Assembly: GCA_003993805.1 (NCBI GenBank)
Contig: RSEF01000021.1
Location: forward strand, 5,434,550 to 5,498,549
Length of the DNA stretch: 64,000 nt
Source of the DNA: Himantopus leucocephalus
Lineage: Eukaryota > Chordata > Aves > Charadriiformes > Recurvirostridae
Direction of reading: 5' to 3'
Shown one piece after another: positions 36,743 through 48,430 of this stretch (position 1 is the first letter of the stretch; each line of letters begins with the position of its first letter). A program made the position numbers and the translations under genes. Under the pieces are notes generated by a model, which saw nothing but the letters and a program-made list of their open reading frames with translations, did not search any database and was not told where the DNA came from.

Positions 36743-37408
36743 AGACTGTGGATATGAGGGACCCTGTATACAGGCCATTGAAACAAGAACTCCAAGGACT
36801 CGACTACAGCAAACCCACACGTCTAGACTTGCTGCTGGACATGCCTCCGGTATCATATGAAGTCCAGTTATTGCATTCGTGGAACAATGATGATCGCTCG
36901 CTGAATGTATTTGTGAAAGAGGATGACAAACTCATATTTCACCGGCATCCGGTGGCTCAGAGTACAGATGCCATCAGAGGCAAAGTGGGATATACGCGAG
37001 GACTGCACGTGTGGCAGATCACGTGGGCAATGAGGCAGCGAGGCACGCATGCTGTGGTTGGGGTGGCAACAGCAGATGCCCCTTTGCATTCAGTAGGGTA
37101 CACAACGCTTGTAGGGAATAACCATGAATCCTGGGGCTGGGACCTTGGGCGCAACAGACTGTACCATGATGGCAAGAACCAGCCAAGTAAAACCTATCCC
37201 GCCTTTTTAGAACCGGATGAAACTTTCATTGTGCCGGACTCCTTCCTGGTGGTTCTGGATATGGATGATGGGACACTGAGCTTCATTGTAGATGGGCAAT
37301 ACATGGGTGTTGCATTTCGGGGACTCAAAGGGAAAAAGCTATATCCAGTGGTAAGCGCAGTGTGGGGACACTGTGAAATACGGATGCGCTACTTGAATGG
37401 ACTTGACC
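36715..37408 (+). CDS. SPSB1: SPSB1 coding exon 2: SPRY domain (residues 1-231)
   Basis: SPSB1 is the substrate-recognition subunit of a Cullin-5/Rbx2/Elongin B-C ubiquitin ligase. Family members bind short (D/E)-(I/L)-N-N-N peptides in targets such as iNOS, Par-4 and VASA, and SPSB1 has also been linked to TGF-beta receptor II turnover. The frame opens with [10 protein letters not shown] and continues with the conserved family blocks LLDMPPVSY (40-48), [11 protein letters not shown] (56-66), [10 protein letters not shown] (76-85), [14 protein letters not shown] (91-104), [10 protein letters not shown] (110-119), SWGWDLGRN (139-147), LYHDGKNQP (149-157), [16 protein letters not shown] (188-203) and [10 protein letters not shown] (214-223). 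R77, P79, Y129, L132 and W217, positions used for peptide binding in this family, are all present. The ATG at 36715 is chosen because it gives the family's usual N-terminus and has A at -3 and G at +4. The exon ends at the donor ACC/GTGAGT after the first base of codon 232, so the intron splits SPRY from SOCS box. Reading on into the intron would add nine residues and stop at 37437. Confidence 0.97.
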
Positions 37409-40400
37409 GTGAGTATAACTCCCTGTATTTGTTCTAGCAGCACAGAAATGTGTGCTATTTAAGTGCAGGCATACTAGATCATCCCAGGGAGGGTTTTTCT
37501 TTTTCTAGAGAGGTAAGGATTTCATGTCAGCAGTAGGATTGCTGGATACAGCCCCGAATCCTTAATGGCTAATTCAAGAAGTTTGGCTGTACACGTGTAC
37601 GGTTACCGAGGCACTATAGGGAGTAGGCAGGGTTTGGGGAGTTAGTATGATGGGAGAAGGTGATGCCAGCTGTCTGTCTAGAGATGACAAACCTTTCTAC
37701 ATTGCTACCAAAGTATCAGTAGCGATGTCCTTCTGACAGTTGCATTATTGGCAATGTAATCCTGGTGTCTCTTTACAGGAAACAGCCTCTGAGGGACAAT
37801 CAGCTTCCTTAAATAGCTAGTGAAGAGACCCTTAAAATCCTGTGCAGGCAAGAGTGAAAGATCTGTCCCTATCTAAGGAAATGGGAATGTCTCATCTTTC
37901 AAACAAGTAGCTCACTTCTCTGCTTCTTTCAGGGCAGGGTGTGCTCATTTTTAGCGTGAGGCTGGATCTTGCAGCCAGCCCAGCTTGCATGCCAGGCCTT
38001 TTACTAATAGGGACATCAATCTCTCACTAAGCTTTGTAATAAATTTGGCTGTTCAAATGTGCTAAAGTCTGTTATCTCTCATAGTCAGAAGTTCCCATTG
38101 GGCCAGACTGTGACTCAGCCCTCTGGGTAGGGTGGAGGAGAGAGGTGAAGGAAGTGGATTAAAATCTGGATTTATGTTGTTAGTGAAATAAATTTGGCAG
38201 TATTGATATGAAAAGAGTAGTGTTTCCCTTGCATTCCAGAACAGTGTCTGCCCAAAGGCTGTAGCATACTGAGCTCTTTTATTTGTGCTTAGAACATGTT
38301 CTAATGCTTGGCCAGCAATGGCAAACCCCTGGCAATGGTGACATGAGGTACAACAAAACTGACACTGGGCACCAGAAAAACTGAGCTGTCAGAATAACCA
38401 GGAAAGCCTTGCAAAGGGATAGGTGCAAAATCCACAAGTGCTTTGAGAAATATGCTTCAACTCAGCAAGACCAAATAGAGAGCTCTTGGCAGAGCACTTT
38501 CTCACCAAAAGAAAGAAACCTAACTCATTCTGCCACAACAGCTTACAGAATGGCAGCAGCTCCAGGAACCAGGTTTTTTTTTGAAGTGTCAAAGCCAAAA
38601 TCTGCAGCTCCTCTCAAAGCCAGCAAGTCTGTGGAATTGTTGGCACAGAACTGCTCTTAGCAAGGAAACGGCCACCTCCAGTATTGGATTTGGTTGTGAT
38701 GTGCTCTCAGCATGGGACTGAACTGTGGGCATAAGGCCAGGAATGACGGGACGCTATTTTGGCACAGAGGGGAAGAAGGTGTCTGGCTCTAACCACTTCT
38801 GAGCATTCAATAGCAACACTGTCCAGTGATTGTAGTGCTTGTGAATGGAAGGAGGTCAGATATGTGTGTGCTTTCTCTTTTGGTCTCCTCTCAGACTGGG
38901 TTATCAGTGCAAACTAGATGAGGACAAAGTTCTTGTTCTTAATCTCTGTGGGAAGAAGATCCTCTCCTTTTAAGGCCATTAAACTGGAATGTATTTGTTA
39001 TGTTAATGTCTATAGGCATTGAAGGTCAGGGCCCCTTGTCCTCTGGGGGGCTAGACAGTGCCTCTGTCCCAGGTATCGCCCTATGGAGCAGGAGGAATTG
39101 GGACAGACTATGAATACAGCATATTTGTACCCCACTGGTTTAAGAATAAGCTACACTGGGAAGTGCCAAAGGAGTGCTGCCAGCAATAGGCTTCTCTGGC
39201 AGTATCGGAACCAGAGCTGAGACATGCAGTCCAGCTGTAAAGACCTGTCCCTGCACAAGAGGCAGCGTGGGTCCTGGAGCGGCTCATGAGCAGTACCTTG
39301 GGCTGAGTGCAACTGTGTTTTTGCTTGTGGCACAGACCACGTATGACAGATGGTGGGGCTTGGGAAGCAACAGCACTGCCCTGACAGATCTGTCTGCTCT
39401 CCACCCAGCTATCAGTGTGAAAGAGGTGTGCATATAGAGGTGTGATTCCTCAGGAATAATTAATGTTTGAAGCACTGGGAGAACTTTTGGAGAACTGTTA
39501 GAAAAAACATTCCACTGCAGCTTCCCCTGGAGCAGGTAATAGCTTGTGATCCATCACAGGGAAGGAGCTGGAGGAAAACGGGGCATTAGTTCAGCTCTGG
39601 CTGCTAACTTGAGGAGGAGACAGACCAATTCAAGTGTGCGTTTCCTGACTTTGTTACCAAGTCTCTCCTCAGCTAACTCTCCTTCTCACAGACTTTTTGC
39701 CAAAAATTAGATAAAAACTAGCTTTCCCCACTCTTCATTGGAAGTGTTTTCTACGTGGAGCAGTATGACTGTTTACTTTTTCCAAAGTAGCATCAGGGGT
39801 AGCCTGATGAGAGGCTACTGACAACACTATTTGAGCTTTTCAATGTTAGCTGTTATCTTTGAACCTGGGAAGAAGGGACTTGTATCCACCTTATTGAATG
39901 AATTCTGGTTATTAAAAAAAAAAATAATTCAGTAACATGCCCATGCTCAGAAACTAAGCTTTTCCTGTCTTTCAGCTGTTTAAACAGCTGTATGAACAGT
40001 CAGATTAATTTGGCTTGTAGTAGTGGAAGCTAGAGCTGTTGGCATCTATCAGGGTTCCTGAAAACTGCGGCTTCTGAGCCAGACTCTTCCATTCCTGCGG
40101 ATGTTTTTAGGTGTCTGCTCAGCCCAAGATATCTGTAAAGGAAGCTTTCTAATGGTGCATGCTGAACCCTCAGGCTATTAGAAGGATGTCCAGTTATGTG
40201 CTTAATTTGGGATGTCTTTGTGTTAGCCCTCTCCTGGGGGAGGAGAAGCCCGTAGGCTTGAGCAGCATGCTGTGTAAAGGTGAGCATTGACAGACTTAGC
40301 AAGGGAAGCTGTGAGAAACTAATCTGTATCTTCCTTTTGTGCAGCTGTAATGTGTTAACTCTGGCTTTGACCTTAGTCCCTCGTATGTTGTGAATGACTC

Positions 40401-41073
40401 TTCAGCATCAAAGGGCCTATATGCCATACCTGAAAAACTAGTATTATCTTGTTCAGTGTTTATAAGTACAGGATGTGAAGAAGATAGCTAAAGGCTTGTA
40501 TCTTTCCCAGGTTTATGACACAGGAGGGAATCCTCTAATGGAAAATGTCACAATACAAATAGTGACATGACGCTTTGACGAATGACTTTGTTTTTCATGG
40601 GAAGCATGTAGTACAAGTGAAGGGGTTGACAGCTGTTATCCTACTATGTAAGAGACAAGCCATGGTACTTCCTGGGTACCCATGCCACATGATGCTAGCA
40701 AACTGTTTGCTGCAGTCTTCTACTTCAGTGAACCTTACAAAGGTTTTCAGGTACTGCAGTAAGAGGCACAGGCTAGAACATGTGTTCTGACTTGAATGAC
40801 TGGTATTGCAGGGGGGGAATTTTCATTAGGGGATTCTAGTATTTTTTCGTTCACACACATGTATGGCTTAACCTCTACAGAAACATCATGCTCTGCCTGT
40901 GTGTTTGATGAGCTGCAGTTGCCGATATGTGAATGCTGAATGGCTTGGGTCCTGCAAACATGCCAGGCATTCGCTTTTCTTGCTCAATCTTTTTCTGGGG
41001 GATTTTTAGAACTAGCAAAATGAATGTGTAACTTGTGTGTTGGGATGTTAATGTCTTGGGTCTCTTTTCCCAG
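37409..41073 (+). other. SPSB1: intron 2 of SPSB1
   Basis: The donor is GTGAGT at 37409. The acceptor is TCTTTTCCCAG ending at 41073, with a good pyrimidine tract. Phase 1, about 3.7 kb. It contains no recognised gene. Two AATAAA hexamers lie at 38038-38043 and 38187-38192, close to the donor, and could allow premature polyadenylation. An in-frame stop sits at 37435-37437. Confidence 0.9.
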
Positions 41074-41201
41074 CTGAACCACTGCCTTTGATGGACTTGT
41101 GTCGGCGAGCTGTGAGGCTTGCTCTGGGCAAGGAAAGACTGAATGAGATCCCTACACTGCCACTGCCAGCCTCCCTCAAGAGTTACCTGCTCTACCAATG
41201 A
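41074..41201 (+). CDS. SPSB1: SPSB1 coding exon 3: SOCS box (residues 232-273) and stop
   Basis: This exon completes codon 232 (Pro) and adds the C-terminal SOCS box, which recruits the E3 ligase. The BC box is visible as PLPLMDLCRRAVRLAL (about 234-249), with the L-x-x-x-C pattern that binds Elongin C (L237, C241). The Cul5-box follows as LPLPASLKSYLLYQ (260-273) with its LPLP core. The stop is TGA at 41199-41201. Joined to the previous exon the CDS is 822 bases, exactly 273 residues, the standard SPSB1 length, in frame with consensus splice sites. SPSB4 is the closest alternative, but the N-terminus and SPRY sequence agree with SPSB1. The exon is too short to show up as a long open frame by itself. 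Confidence 0.97.
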
Positions 41202-42820
41202 CCTTCATGTTCAAGGACAGAGTTGGAACCAAGGCAAAATATTGGAGCTGACCCACTGAGCAATGGGTTCTCCACCCTTGTGTCACGGCTACTGTTGGAA
41301 CTCCTTGGCCAAAGTATTCCTGCCACTGCTTAAGTCTCCATGTGCCCTTATTGGCAAGCTCTCAAGTAATCCTTGTTTCACAACTGAGTGTTTTGTTCTT
41401 TGGAAGTCACTTCCCCAGCACACTTACAAAAGGAACATTTACAGAAGCTCTGTGCTTCCCTGCTTCTCCTGAGAAAAGGCTGTGCTGCATCCTCTAGGTT
41501 GTAGAGCCTAGGAGTGAATGACTTTTTTTTTTTTTTTGTACCAGCTATAGGGAAGAACCTAATACCTTCCTTTCCCCCAAATTAGGAGTGGAAATGTTAA
41601 GACCAGGTCCTAAGAATGGAAAGGCACAGTGTGGCTGGCAGAGTTGGGAAGAGTCTGGAATTCCAAGAAGAATTAATTGCTGAGTTTTTAAAAACCAAAA
41701 AAAATACAACCCCAAGCCCTGAACCACCAAAACCCAGAACCCTTCCACCAGGACACTTTTTCATTTGGAGAAGGTGGTTATGTCACTGATGTCTGTATCT
41801 CAGCTGGCGCTTCTCACCGTGTTCTAATGTTATTTCACAGGCAGTGAATCCTGCTTTCTTGTTGATCACCATTCCTTTCTCAGTTCTCCTGCTCCATTCT
41901 CGGTTCTGTCTCTTAGTGGGTTTGACTCAGTTGATTGAGCAGTCATGCTGTGTCTCCACCTGTCCTCTTCTTCCTGACTTAAAACTGCAGGTTTTAGTCC
42001 GGGATCAGGTGTTCCTTGCTGATGTGGGGACAGGGAAGGGACAAACTTCTGCAATAGGGTGAGACAGGCTGTATGAGCTGAGATTTGTTACACAGCTATA
42101 GGTCCTGCTATCTTAGGTCTGCTTTTTGTATAGCCTGTTCCATATTAAGGCTTTAGAGAAACATAATTCATGTGTTTCTCTAATGGCTCTGCCAGGGAAT
42201 TATCTTCTTAGATAAGCTGCTTAAAGTCATTCAAACCAGGCTTTGTTCTGTCATAGACCATTGGCATATCTCCACTTAACTATGCAGCAGGAATAGTTCT
42301 CTTTCTTGCTTAGGGGCAGGAAGTTGTCCCAGAGAACGTGGCTGCAGAGGTACTGCCAGCAGATGAGAAATCCAGAAGGTGATTGCTGCAGAATGTAATT
42401 CGTGAGACTTTAACAGAGGCTAGTGGGGTGATCTTCAGGCACAGCAAGAAGCTGAACCTCTCCAGAGATGGGGCTGGGGGGTCAGAGAGAACTGCAATAA
42501 ACAGGCAAGCAATTCAGGCAAAATCAGCACATCCCAAATAGATTCTCACCTCAGTAGCCAAGTAAAGAGGATGACACTCCTTTACTAGCAGGAGCTGCTC
42601 TCTTGACCTCTCCACAGGTTACTATGCTGCCTTTCTGGGGTTATTTTGCACATTTCTTTGTCTTGAAAAATGTTTGTGTGGTTGGTTTTTTGCTCTTGAG
42701 TTATCCCTTCAGTTCTGTGTAGGTACAAATGAGTTTAGTTGTTGAAAATGTTAATATATATATTTGTGGTGTATGTATAAGAACATGTTTTAAACAGCTG
42801 CTGTAGGGTACCTTTTTTAA

Positions 42821-42826
42821 AATAAA
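42821..42826 (+). terminator. SPSB1: alternative proximal polyadenylation signal (AATAAA)
   Basis: Canonical hexamer inside the 3' UTR, about 360 bases before the distal one. The downstream sequence is T-rich (TATATTTTTTAAAG), so the site could be used. Another AATAAA at 42496-42501 has a less convincing context. Confidence 0.35.
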
Positions 42827-43183
42827 CTACTTGCATAGTATATTTTTTAAAGCACAGAATTGGTGCCAAGACTGGGTGGGGTGTGATGTGCCCCTTTTTT
42901 AATCTAATATTATATGATTTTTTTGTTTTAATGTAGGGGTTTGTACTAGTTTCTGTTACAGGGTGGGACACAAAAAAATTCAGTGTGTATGGAGCCCTAC
43001 TTGGTTGCCTTCAACTTGAACCAGTGTCTTCCAGAACTCTGGGGAAGCAGCTGTGTTCTCCCTATTTCTAATGCTCTTTGTGCTCCCTTGTTTCCATCTC
43101 TTCTCACTTCACCAGTACATTGCCTTGTACAGTTTTAAATTCTGACTTTCTATTTTATGACTGTAGATAATACTCAGTAACAT

Positions 43184-43189
43184 AATAAA
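43184..43189 (+). terminator. SPSB1: main polyadenylation signal of SPSB1 (AATAAA)
   Basis: Canonical AATAAA. It is followed at 15-45 bases by a T/G-rich element (GATGCTGGTTTTTATTTGTG), the arrangement expected for cleavage about 15-20 bases downstream. It is the most distal good signal before clearly intergenic sequence. Confidence 0.65.
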
Positions 43190-43205
43190 CTTTATTAAAT
43201 ATTAC

Positions 43206-46200
43206 TTGATGCTGGTTTTTATTTGTGAAATGATCAGAGTTCTTTATATCTAGTTTCTGCGTGAATGGTGAGCTTATTCCCAAGAAGCCAGCCCGGACAG
43301 GTAAAGCAAACAACAGCAAACAACTTTTCTTCTAGAAAAGAAGGTCATATGAAAACAAATTGCTAACCTACTACCTACTTTATGTTGATACCTGACTGTC
43401 CTTTTTTCTTAGGGAGGGAGATGGTGGATAGAAGAAAGCGAAATAAAATGGTGAGGGCTAAAGGGATCCCTAGCCAGTGGAGCTGCACAGTTAGTGACAG
43501 AAGGTGCTGTGGCAGGTTAAGCTGAGTGGGAGAGTCATTCCTGTGTCACCTGTGCTTGAAAAATGGCTGATTGATTTCAATGTGTTCTGGGTAACTTCTT
43601 CAGGTCATGAACTTGATTTAGCTCAAGTCACTTGGTATTAGTTTTTGCTCACTCCCTACCCACTGCAGTAAGTTGCTGTATTGTCATATATTTTGAGATC
43701 TCTTTGTACAAGAGGCTTCATTCCTGGGCTGAGGAGATACGGATTATATTGTTTGTGGTGTACAAACTGCTTGCTGGTTGTGCCTTCAGTCTCCTCCGTT
43801 CTTCCAACCTGTGCAATACAGAGGTGCTCTCTACTTGTATCAGCAGTTAAGTTAAGCCTCTCCAAACTAACTGGAAGTGAAATCACTTGGTACTTTAGTC
43901 AATTATGACAAAGGCTTTAATTTCTCCCTCCTGTCCACACACTTTTCTGTCTTCCCTGCAGCTACCAACTTGTGTGTGGGAAACAAAATAATTTAATCAG
44001 TTCACGCAAATACTGCAACATGTGAGGCTCAACTAAAGCTCAGAGGTATGCTTTCAAACTGCCTTATAAGGGTACTGGGTGAGGACAGCTTTAAAAAAAA
44101 AAAAAAGCAGGTTGTTTCTTGTCTTTGTCACTAGTCAGGTCAAGAATTCTTTTTTAATTCTGTAAGTCTTAATCTTGTTTGGTTTTCCCACACGTATAAG
44201 ACAACTGTTTGTAGATCCTAAGCCTATATATCTAGCATATTTAATCATTACTTTTTGGTTTTGCCGCAGGTAGCAGAGGACTTCAGTGAAACTTATTTTC
44301 TGCCTGTATGCGAACAAGGCCAGCTTCCCCTTACCTTTCAGGGGAAGGCTGCCTCTGCTCTGCTGGGAGTGTGGCTGGAGGCATTCTGGGAGAGCAGCAG
44401 GCTGGGGAGGGCGCATAAGATGGGGCGGGTGCAGAAGACCGGGAAATTAGTTCATGCTCGGCTCCAGACACCCAAACAGGCTTGCGTTCCAGCTGCATGG
44501 AATATTTGAAACAAATGACCTGCTCAGGGCTGGGAGTCTGCAGTGTTTATGTACAGTGCCATGGCAACAGTGGAGGAAGTCATGAGATGGGGATTGGGCC
44601 TGGTGGAATCAACAAATGATATCACAGATTAGCAAGTCCTAATGAATCAGTGGCACTCTGCTTCCCAGGCTATTGCCTGCGTTCAAGCACTGGCATGTGG
44701 CGGGCAGACCTACTCCTTTTTGAGCAGCATTAAAAACTGCAAGTCCTACTTGTATCAGGGCCTCCTTGAAAACCAACCCTGTTACCTTGGCCAGCATCTC
44801 ATCTTCCTGCTGTTGCTGACTCATCATGTTTATGCACATGGAACTGTTCCTATGTTTTATAGGAGGCTTCTGGCCTTGACAGTTTGCCTGCTCTTGCCTT
44901 GCTTGTGATACAGAAATGCTGTGGCAATTCTGCGGAGAATCTTGGCATCCTGATGTTCTACACAAGCCATGAAGTAGCTTTTGTTTTGTCCTGGAAGTTG
45001 AGGCTTTGGTGAAAGTAATTTGAGTCTAGAAAAGTGTGCAAGAGGGGAAGTGTTCAGTGGAGGTGTTTAGTAGCTGATATGTCATACTACTTTAGCTGTC
45101 ACAATTCCTTGAAAAAGGGAAGCACATCTTGGGTGCAGGTTACAGTCCTGTGCAGCTTATCTGTGTCAACAAACATACCTCCTGTGGATCTTGGTCAAAG
45201 CTATGACAATGGCAAGACAGAAGAACTTGGGGGGCAGAGGCAGTTGCCAATTCTCTCCTTTATCTGCAGAACTGAGAATTTATTTCTGAGCTCAAACAAC
45301 TTCCCTGCTGGAGCCTAGATGTCAGTCTGTACCTGTCATGTCCTTACCCAGTACCAGCACAAGGCAATTTTCCCTTTCCCTGTGCCTGAGATTGCAAACT
45401 TAAAAGGATATGCATTATACTTTTAAGAACTTATTTCGGCAGTCACACCTTCTCTCCTGCATAAGGTAAGACAATTAAGAAAAACATTTCCTAGCATGGT
45501 CCCCTTCTTCTCTCCCATATGCTTCCTATGCAGAGCTAATGCTGTTGATCTTGTGCCAAAGCCTAAGCTGCATTTGACTGGAGAAGGAAATACTTAGTGA
45601 TTTATTTAGTAAAGTTTATTAAAATTAAAAACCTAACCCAAAGCACAACCTTTCTTGGCATACAAAACAGTGCTGAAGGGAACAAAACTCATTCAATGCT
45701 TGCACAAAACACATTGGAGCACTGATCCTGTCCTTGCACATGTTTTGATTTGAAGCTATTGCAGGCTTGTCTGCCCTTCAGACAAAACTATTTGAAGCAG
45801 CTGCCAGATGTTTTGTCTGACTTGTGTTTTACAATTTGCTTACTGCTTAGCAATGCTCTTCCCATCGGGTGTTCAAGCTGCCCTTGTGCATTCTGTTCCT
45901 GTGGCACCTCTGCTGGTTTCCCCGCGCCTTTGCCCTAGTCCCATCCGCACGTAGCACAGGAGAGGTACGAGCCGGAGTATTTTACTCAAAGGCTCAGTAT
46001 CGCACGTCTGCCGCCCAGTCTGCTGGCCTCATCTGGGACCTTTTCTGGGACTAGCACAGACCAGCCACATTCCTCGGCTCGCATGTTGCCACAGTGTATA
46101 AAAGTTAAGGTGATTTACAGTCTCTTTTAAAAGCACTTATGGCCTGAAGTTAGGCCTTGCTAAACAACCTTACAGTGAACACCCACAGTTCATGGCTTGG

Positions 46201-47599
46201 GCAGCCTCTTGGACTAACTGCAGCTTAGCAGAGTTGTAAATCTTCTTTTTTTTCCCCCCACTGTGAGTAAGATGGACAATAAATTCTCAAATACAATGAA
46301 GTGAGACAAAGACTTTTTTTTTTTTTCAGAAGTGTGACAAATTTGACTCAATCAAAAGATACACCTGCTGAACAGGGATACTTCAAGATTTCCTTTGGGT
46401 TTGCCCAGCTCCAGCAGCATCCCAGCCAGTTATGCTATTTGTGTAAAATTTCTCAGCTGGGAGCAGTCTGGTATGTCTTCACGTTTAGAAGCACACATCC
46501 TGGGCTTTCTGTGCTTCCGTACCACTCACGAGCCTACAAAACCACCTCGGTACAAATACAGCGTCTCAGGGGAGAGTCCTTGTTAAATGGGTTTAACCAC
46601 AGTTTTTCACTTTGCTCAGACTCGCGTCTTTTAAAAATCAAAGGGTCCACATTTCTTAGGCACCTAGCATTGCATTTTCCTCTGACATCATGTATGTTCA
46701 TCATGTTCATACATGTCATGTATGACATCATCATGTTCTGCAGTCAACAGCTTATGGTCCAGGGGAGCTTTGCTGTGCAATGGTATTGTGGGGACCATAG
46801 GCCAAGAAAGAGATGCTACTTCTGGATAACCTTCTAGATAGCACCTTGTTTGTTCTGAGGAGTGCCATTAATGCCTATTCCTACCAGAGTCTGTCATTGT
46901 TCCCTCTCATAACCTCTAGTTGAGCCATTAACTATTATTTAGGAGGGCCTAGCAAAATTTTAGTCTAAAACCTGCGTAAGCAAACATGCTCTCCAACTTA
47001 TTATTATAAAGGATACAGGGGAAGGCAAGAAACACCTGCCTAAACTGGCATCTGGCCAGGACACAGGTGTTGATTTTTTTTTTTATTATTCTTTTTCTTT
47101 CCCCATTATGAAAAAATACTGAGGGTTTCCCACAACTGGGGCTCTGAATTCTTTGGTCTCTAATTTTTCCCAAAGTAGGTACCGTTGGGAGTGCAGAACG
47201 TTCTTGCAGGCTGTGCAAGTGGTATGTTGATCTGAAAGGTAAAGTGCCACCTACTGAATCATAACTTAATTTCCTGCAACACGCTGGATGTTTCCTTTGG
47301 AAGAGGACCACCTAATATTGATAGGGTCTGTTCCTACTTAATTTGAGGTCCAACAGAGACTTGAGGAGTAACAGCTGTTACTCCTAAATATGATCTGTAT
47401 TTTTCAAACTGTCTAGACACCTGGGTGGGTTGCACACATTACCAGCAAAGCTAGTTAATCATGTCAAACTCTTTCTTTCTGTAAAGGCCTGGTTTTGGCT
47501 TGTTTTATTTAATGAGCTATATGGGAACCCAGGGGAAGACAGTGAATCAAGTAGACAAGTGGGGCAATTTGATCACGAAGGCTGACATTTCTGACAATT
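43206..47599. other. intergenic DNA downstream of SPSB1
   Basis: No open frame here has recognisable domains plus splice sites. The longest (46301-46837, 178 codons) starts in a poly-T-derived run of phenylalanines and looks like chance. Small features are a poly-A run at about 44093-44105, an NF-E2/Maf-like site at 44814-44826 and an inverted repeat at 46707-46725. Confidence 0.55.
46681..46740. repeat. CATG-rich low-complexity block with inverted repeat
   Basis: CATGTATG occurs at 46689-46696 and 46717-46724, and its reverse complement CATACATG at 46708-46715. GACATCATG-type units occur at both ends of the block. Positions 46707-46725 form a perfect inverted repeat with 9-base arms around a single T. 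It could arise by local slippage. Confidence 0.7.
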
Positions 47600-48430
47600 T
47601 TCATTCTGATCTGGTATAGACAGTGCACAAATTCTGATATTTCCAAAGTTATTGGCTGTGATGTTTGATAACAACACTGACTCAGTAAACCCTTAAAACA
47701 GTAAGCTGTATTGATGTATCACATGTGGTCTCTGTGAAATGCTTTTAAATGAAAACTGACTGAAACTGCTGCACAATAGGAAATTACAGCAATGAAAATT
47801 AGATTTATAGAATGCTATAAATGAAGTTTTCAGTTGATTTTGTAAAGGAAAACCTAGAAGAATGAGTACTCAGAATCCTTATGATGCATCCTGCTTGGAT
47901 AAATACAGCTGTTTTCAATTAATGTTCTCACAGATGCCAGCTATCTATTCCAAAGTGAAGTGCTGTGTGATAAGATCCTCATTATTAGAAAGGAAAGAAG
48001 GTGATTCTTCACATGCAATCTGACATTTTTATTTGCATTTAAAAAGAAGTTAGAAAAATGCAAATAAACCTGGAGTTTAAAAGGGCGTCAGACACTTCTG
48101 GGCAGGAACCCACTCTGAGAGGCTGTGTCGTGGAGTTCAGACACTCTTGAGGCAGGCTTGCAGATCCACAGCCAAGCGATGCCTTGGAGGATGCCTAACA
48201 TTTAGAGTAAGAGACTTGTGCCATGCATGCTTTAGCTCTGCATTTTCTTGTCTTGTGTTTGCTAACTACGTTTCAAAGTTCATAATCAAGACTAACCATG
48301 ACCTTCACTAGAATAAACTTGTTTTCCTCTTTAAGGTTTCCTGGCACTAGTACTAATCTGAAGAACATTTCAGTAAGTAGGAAGCATATATGTGTCTCTA
48401 CAAACAGCAAATGCAAATAAAAAAATATTA
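47600..48430. promoter_or_regulatory. candidate AT-rich regulatory block with three octamer repeats
   Basis: The 13-mer AAATGCAAATAAA occurs at 48056-48068 and 48410-48422, and its exact reverse complement at 48028-48040. Each copy contains the perfect POU octamer ATGCAAAT. The first two copies face each other as a 13-base inverted repeat with a 15-base spacer. A second clean inverted repeat, ATTTATAG-AATG-CTATAAAT, lies at 47803-47822, and a GATA-type TGATAAGATC occurs near 47970. There is no transposon signature I recognise. The sequence has the look of a vertebrate conserved noncoding element, but conservation cannot be tested here. Confidence 0.4.

Larger units (their letters stand above)
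41202..43205 (+). other. SPSB1: 3' UTR of SPSB1 (end inferred)
   Basis: About 2 kb runs from the stop codon to just past the AATAAA at 43184. It includes a 15-T run (41523-41537), an A-rich run around 41690-41705 and TATATATAT near 42755. Earlier AATAAA hexamers at 42496-42501 and 42821-42826 could give shorter forms. No coding exon is recognised in it. The end is an inference from the last well-placed signal and its GT-rich downstream element; no transcript evidence is available here. Confidence 0.6.

Noticed and set aside
37437..37437. Treating the 240-codon open frame (36715-37437) as the whole protein.
   Set aside because: The last nine codons are intronic. The GTGAGT donor at 37409 and the SOCS-box exon at 41074 restore the standard 273-residue SPSB1.
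46301..46837. 178-codon open frame on the + strand.
   Set aside because: It opens in a poly-T run read as phenylalanines, has no domain and crosses the CATG-rich block.
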